A DNA stretch of 12,708 nucleotides, taken from NCBI GenBank assembly GCA_021778165.1, contig JAJYCU010000003.1, forward strand, positions 1 through 12,708. The letters are read 5' to 3'. The DNA is from a bacterium. GTDB taxonomy: Bacteria; Patescibacteria; Saccharimonadia; Saccharimonadales; UBA4665. The position numbers were made by a program, and so were the translations under genes. The notes below the pieces were generated by a model. That model ran no database searches. It was given only the letters and a program-made list of their open reading frames with translations, and was not told the origin of the DNA. Within the stretch, counting starts at the first letter, position 1; every line of letters starts with the position of its first letter. Of the stretch, positions 12,547-12,708 are shown one piece after another.

Positions 12547-12708
12547 GTGACTAAGCAGCTAATTTATTTAGACCATGCAGCAACTACTCCAGTATCGGTA
12601 GATGTTTTAAAAGTAATGGAACCATACTTCAGTCAGAAATTTTTTAACCCATCGGCCAATTATTTATTAGCAAAGGAAGTAAAAGCTGATCAAGAAGCAG
12701 CTAGATTT
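12547..12708 (+). CDS. Cysteine desulfurase (IscS/NifS type), 5' part, runs off the window
   Basis: The first 54 codons of a pyridoxal-phosphate enzyme that takes sulfur from cysteine for iron-sulfur clusters and tRNA thiolation. LIYLDHAATTPV (5-16) is the hallmark N-terminus of the NifS/IscS group, followed by VLKVMEPYF and FFNPSANY (32-39; the usual form is GNPSS) and a helix with AKEV...EAARF. The start is a GTG at 12547; no ATG is available, since the same frame is closed by the TAA at 12523-12525. There is no SD. The PLP lysine and catalytic Cys lie beyond the window. It would supply sulfur for the WhiB cluster, among others, but that link is only general. Confidence 0.93.
   Translation, partial: MTKQLIYLDHAATTPVSVDVLKVMEPYFSQKFFNPSANYLLAKEVKADQEAARF

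Noticed and set aside
1..12708. CRISPR array, insertion sequence, prophage or defence island
   Set aside because: No regular repeats, transposase, integrase, attachment sites or defence-type genes were seen on either strand.

Overview
The window is AT-rich bacterial DNA (about one third G+C by eye) with tightly packed genes, short intergenic gaps and the standard bacterial code: TGA ends three genes exactly where their families end. Gene content points to a Patescibacteria (CPR) genome, most likely Candidatus Saccharibacteria (TM7). The signs are a WhiB-type iron-sulfur regulator outside a normal high-GC actinobacterial setting, an RpfB/YabE-like wall enzyme, compact housekeeping proteins, several small unrecognised proteins and few Shine-Dalgarno (SD) sequences. 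This assignment is inference; a 16S gene or a protein search would settle it.

Left part (1-5437, + strand): the tail of a probable upstream gene, a membrane-anchored low-complexity protein, a PcrA/UvrD helicase overlapping a Nudix hydrolase (ATGA), then an RpfB-like secreted muralytic protein followed after 4 nt by rsmA (16S rRNA dimethyltransferase). A good sigma-70-type promoter for the rpf-rsmA pair lies inside the end of the Nudix gene.

Middle (5438-9205): a complete one-piece tmRNA gene (ssrA, 5455-5848) with a 26-residue tag and very unusual T- and D-loops; an unknown 276-aa protein; a minus-strand whiB-MFS transporter pair with abutting stop and start; and, divergently, an unknown 95-aa protein and a secreted Yx[FWY]xxD-repeat protein.

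Right part (9029-12708, + strand): an RRM RNA-binding protein with a long structured 5' leader and a strong intrinsic terminator, then metG, tatD, two small unknown overlapping genes, and the first 54 codons of a cysteine desulfurase running off the window.

Two themes link the genes. First, metG-tatD and rpfB-rsmA are the two halves of the metG-tatD-rpfB-ksgA cluster known from Actinobacteria and Firmicutes, here separated and in swapped order around the tmRNA/WhiB region. Second, many first-in-transcript genes carry a -10-like hexamer only about 6-17 nt upstream of the start codon and no SD, suggesting leaderless or near-leaderless mRNAs. The RRM gene, with a long leader and a perfect but occludable SD, is the exception. 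Several genes concern translation and RNA (rsmA, ssrA, RRM protein, metG), and others DNA or nucleotide upkeep (pcrA, Nudix, tatD). No CRISPR array, insertion sequence, phage or defence cassette was seen.
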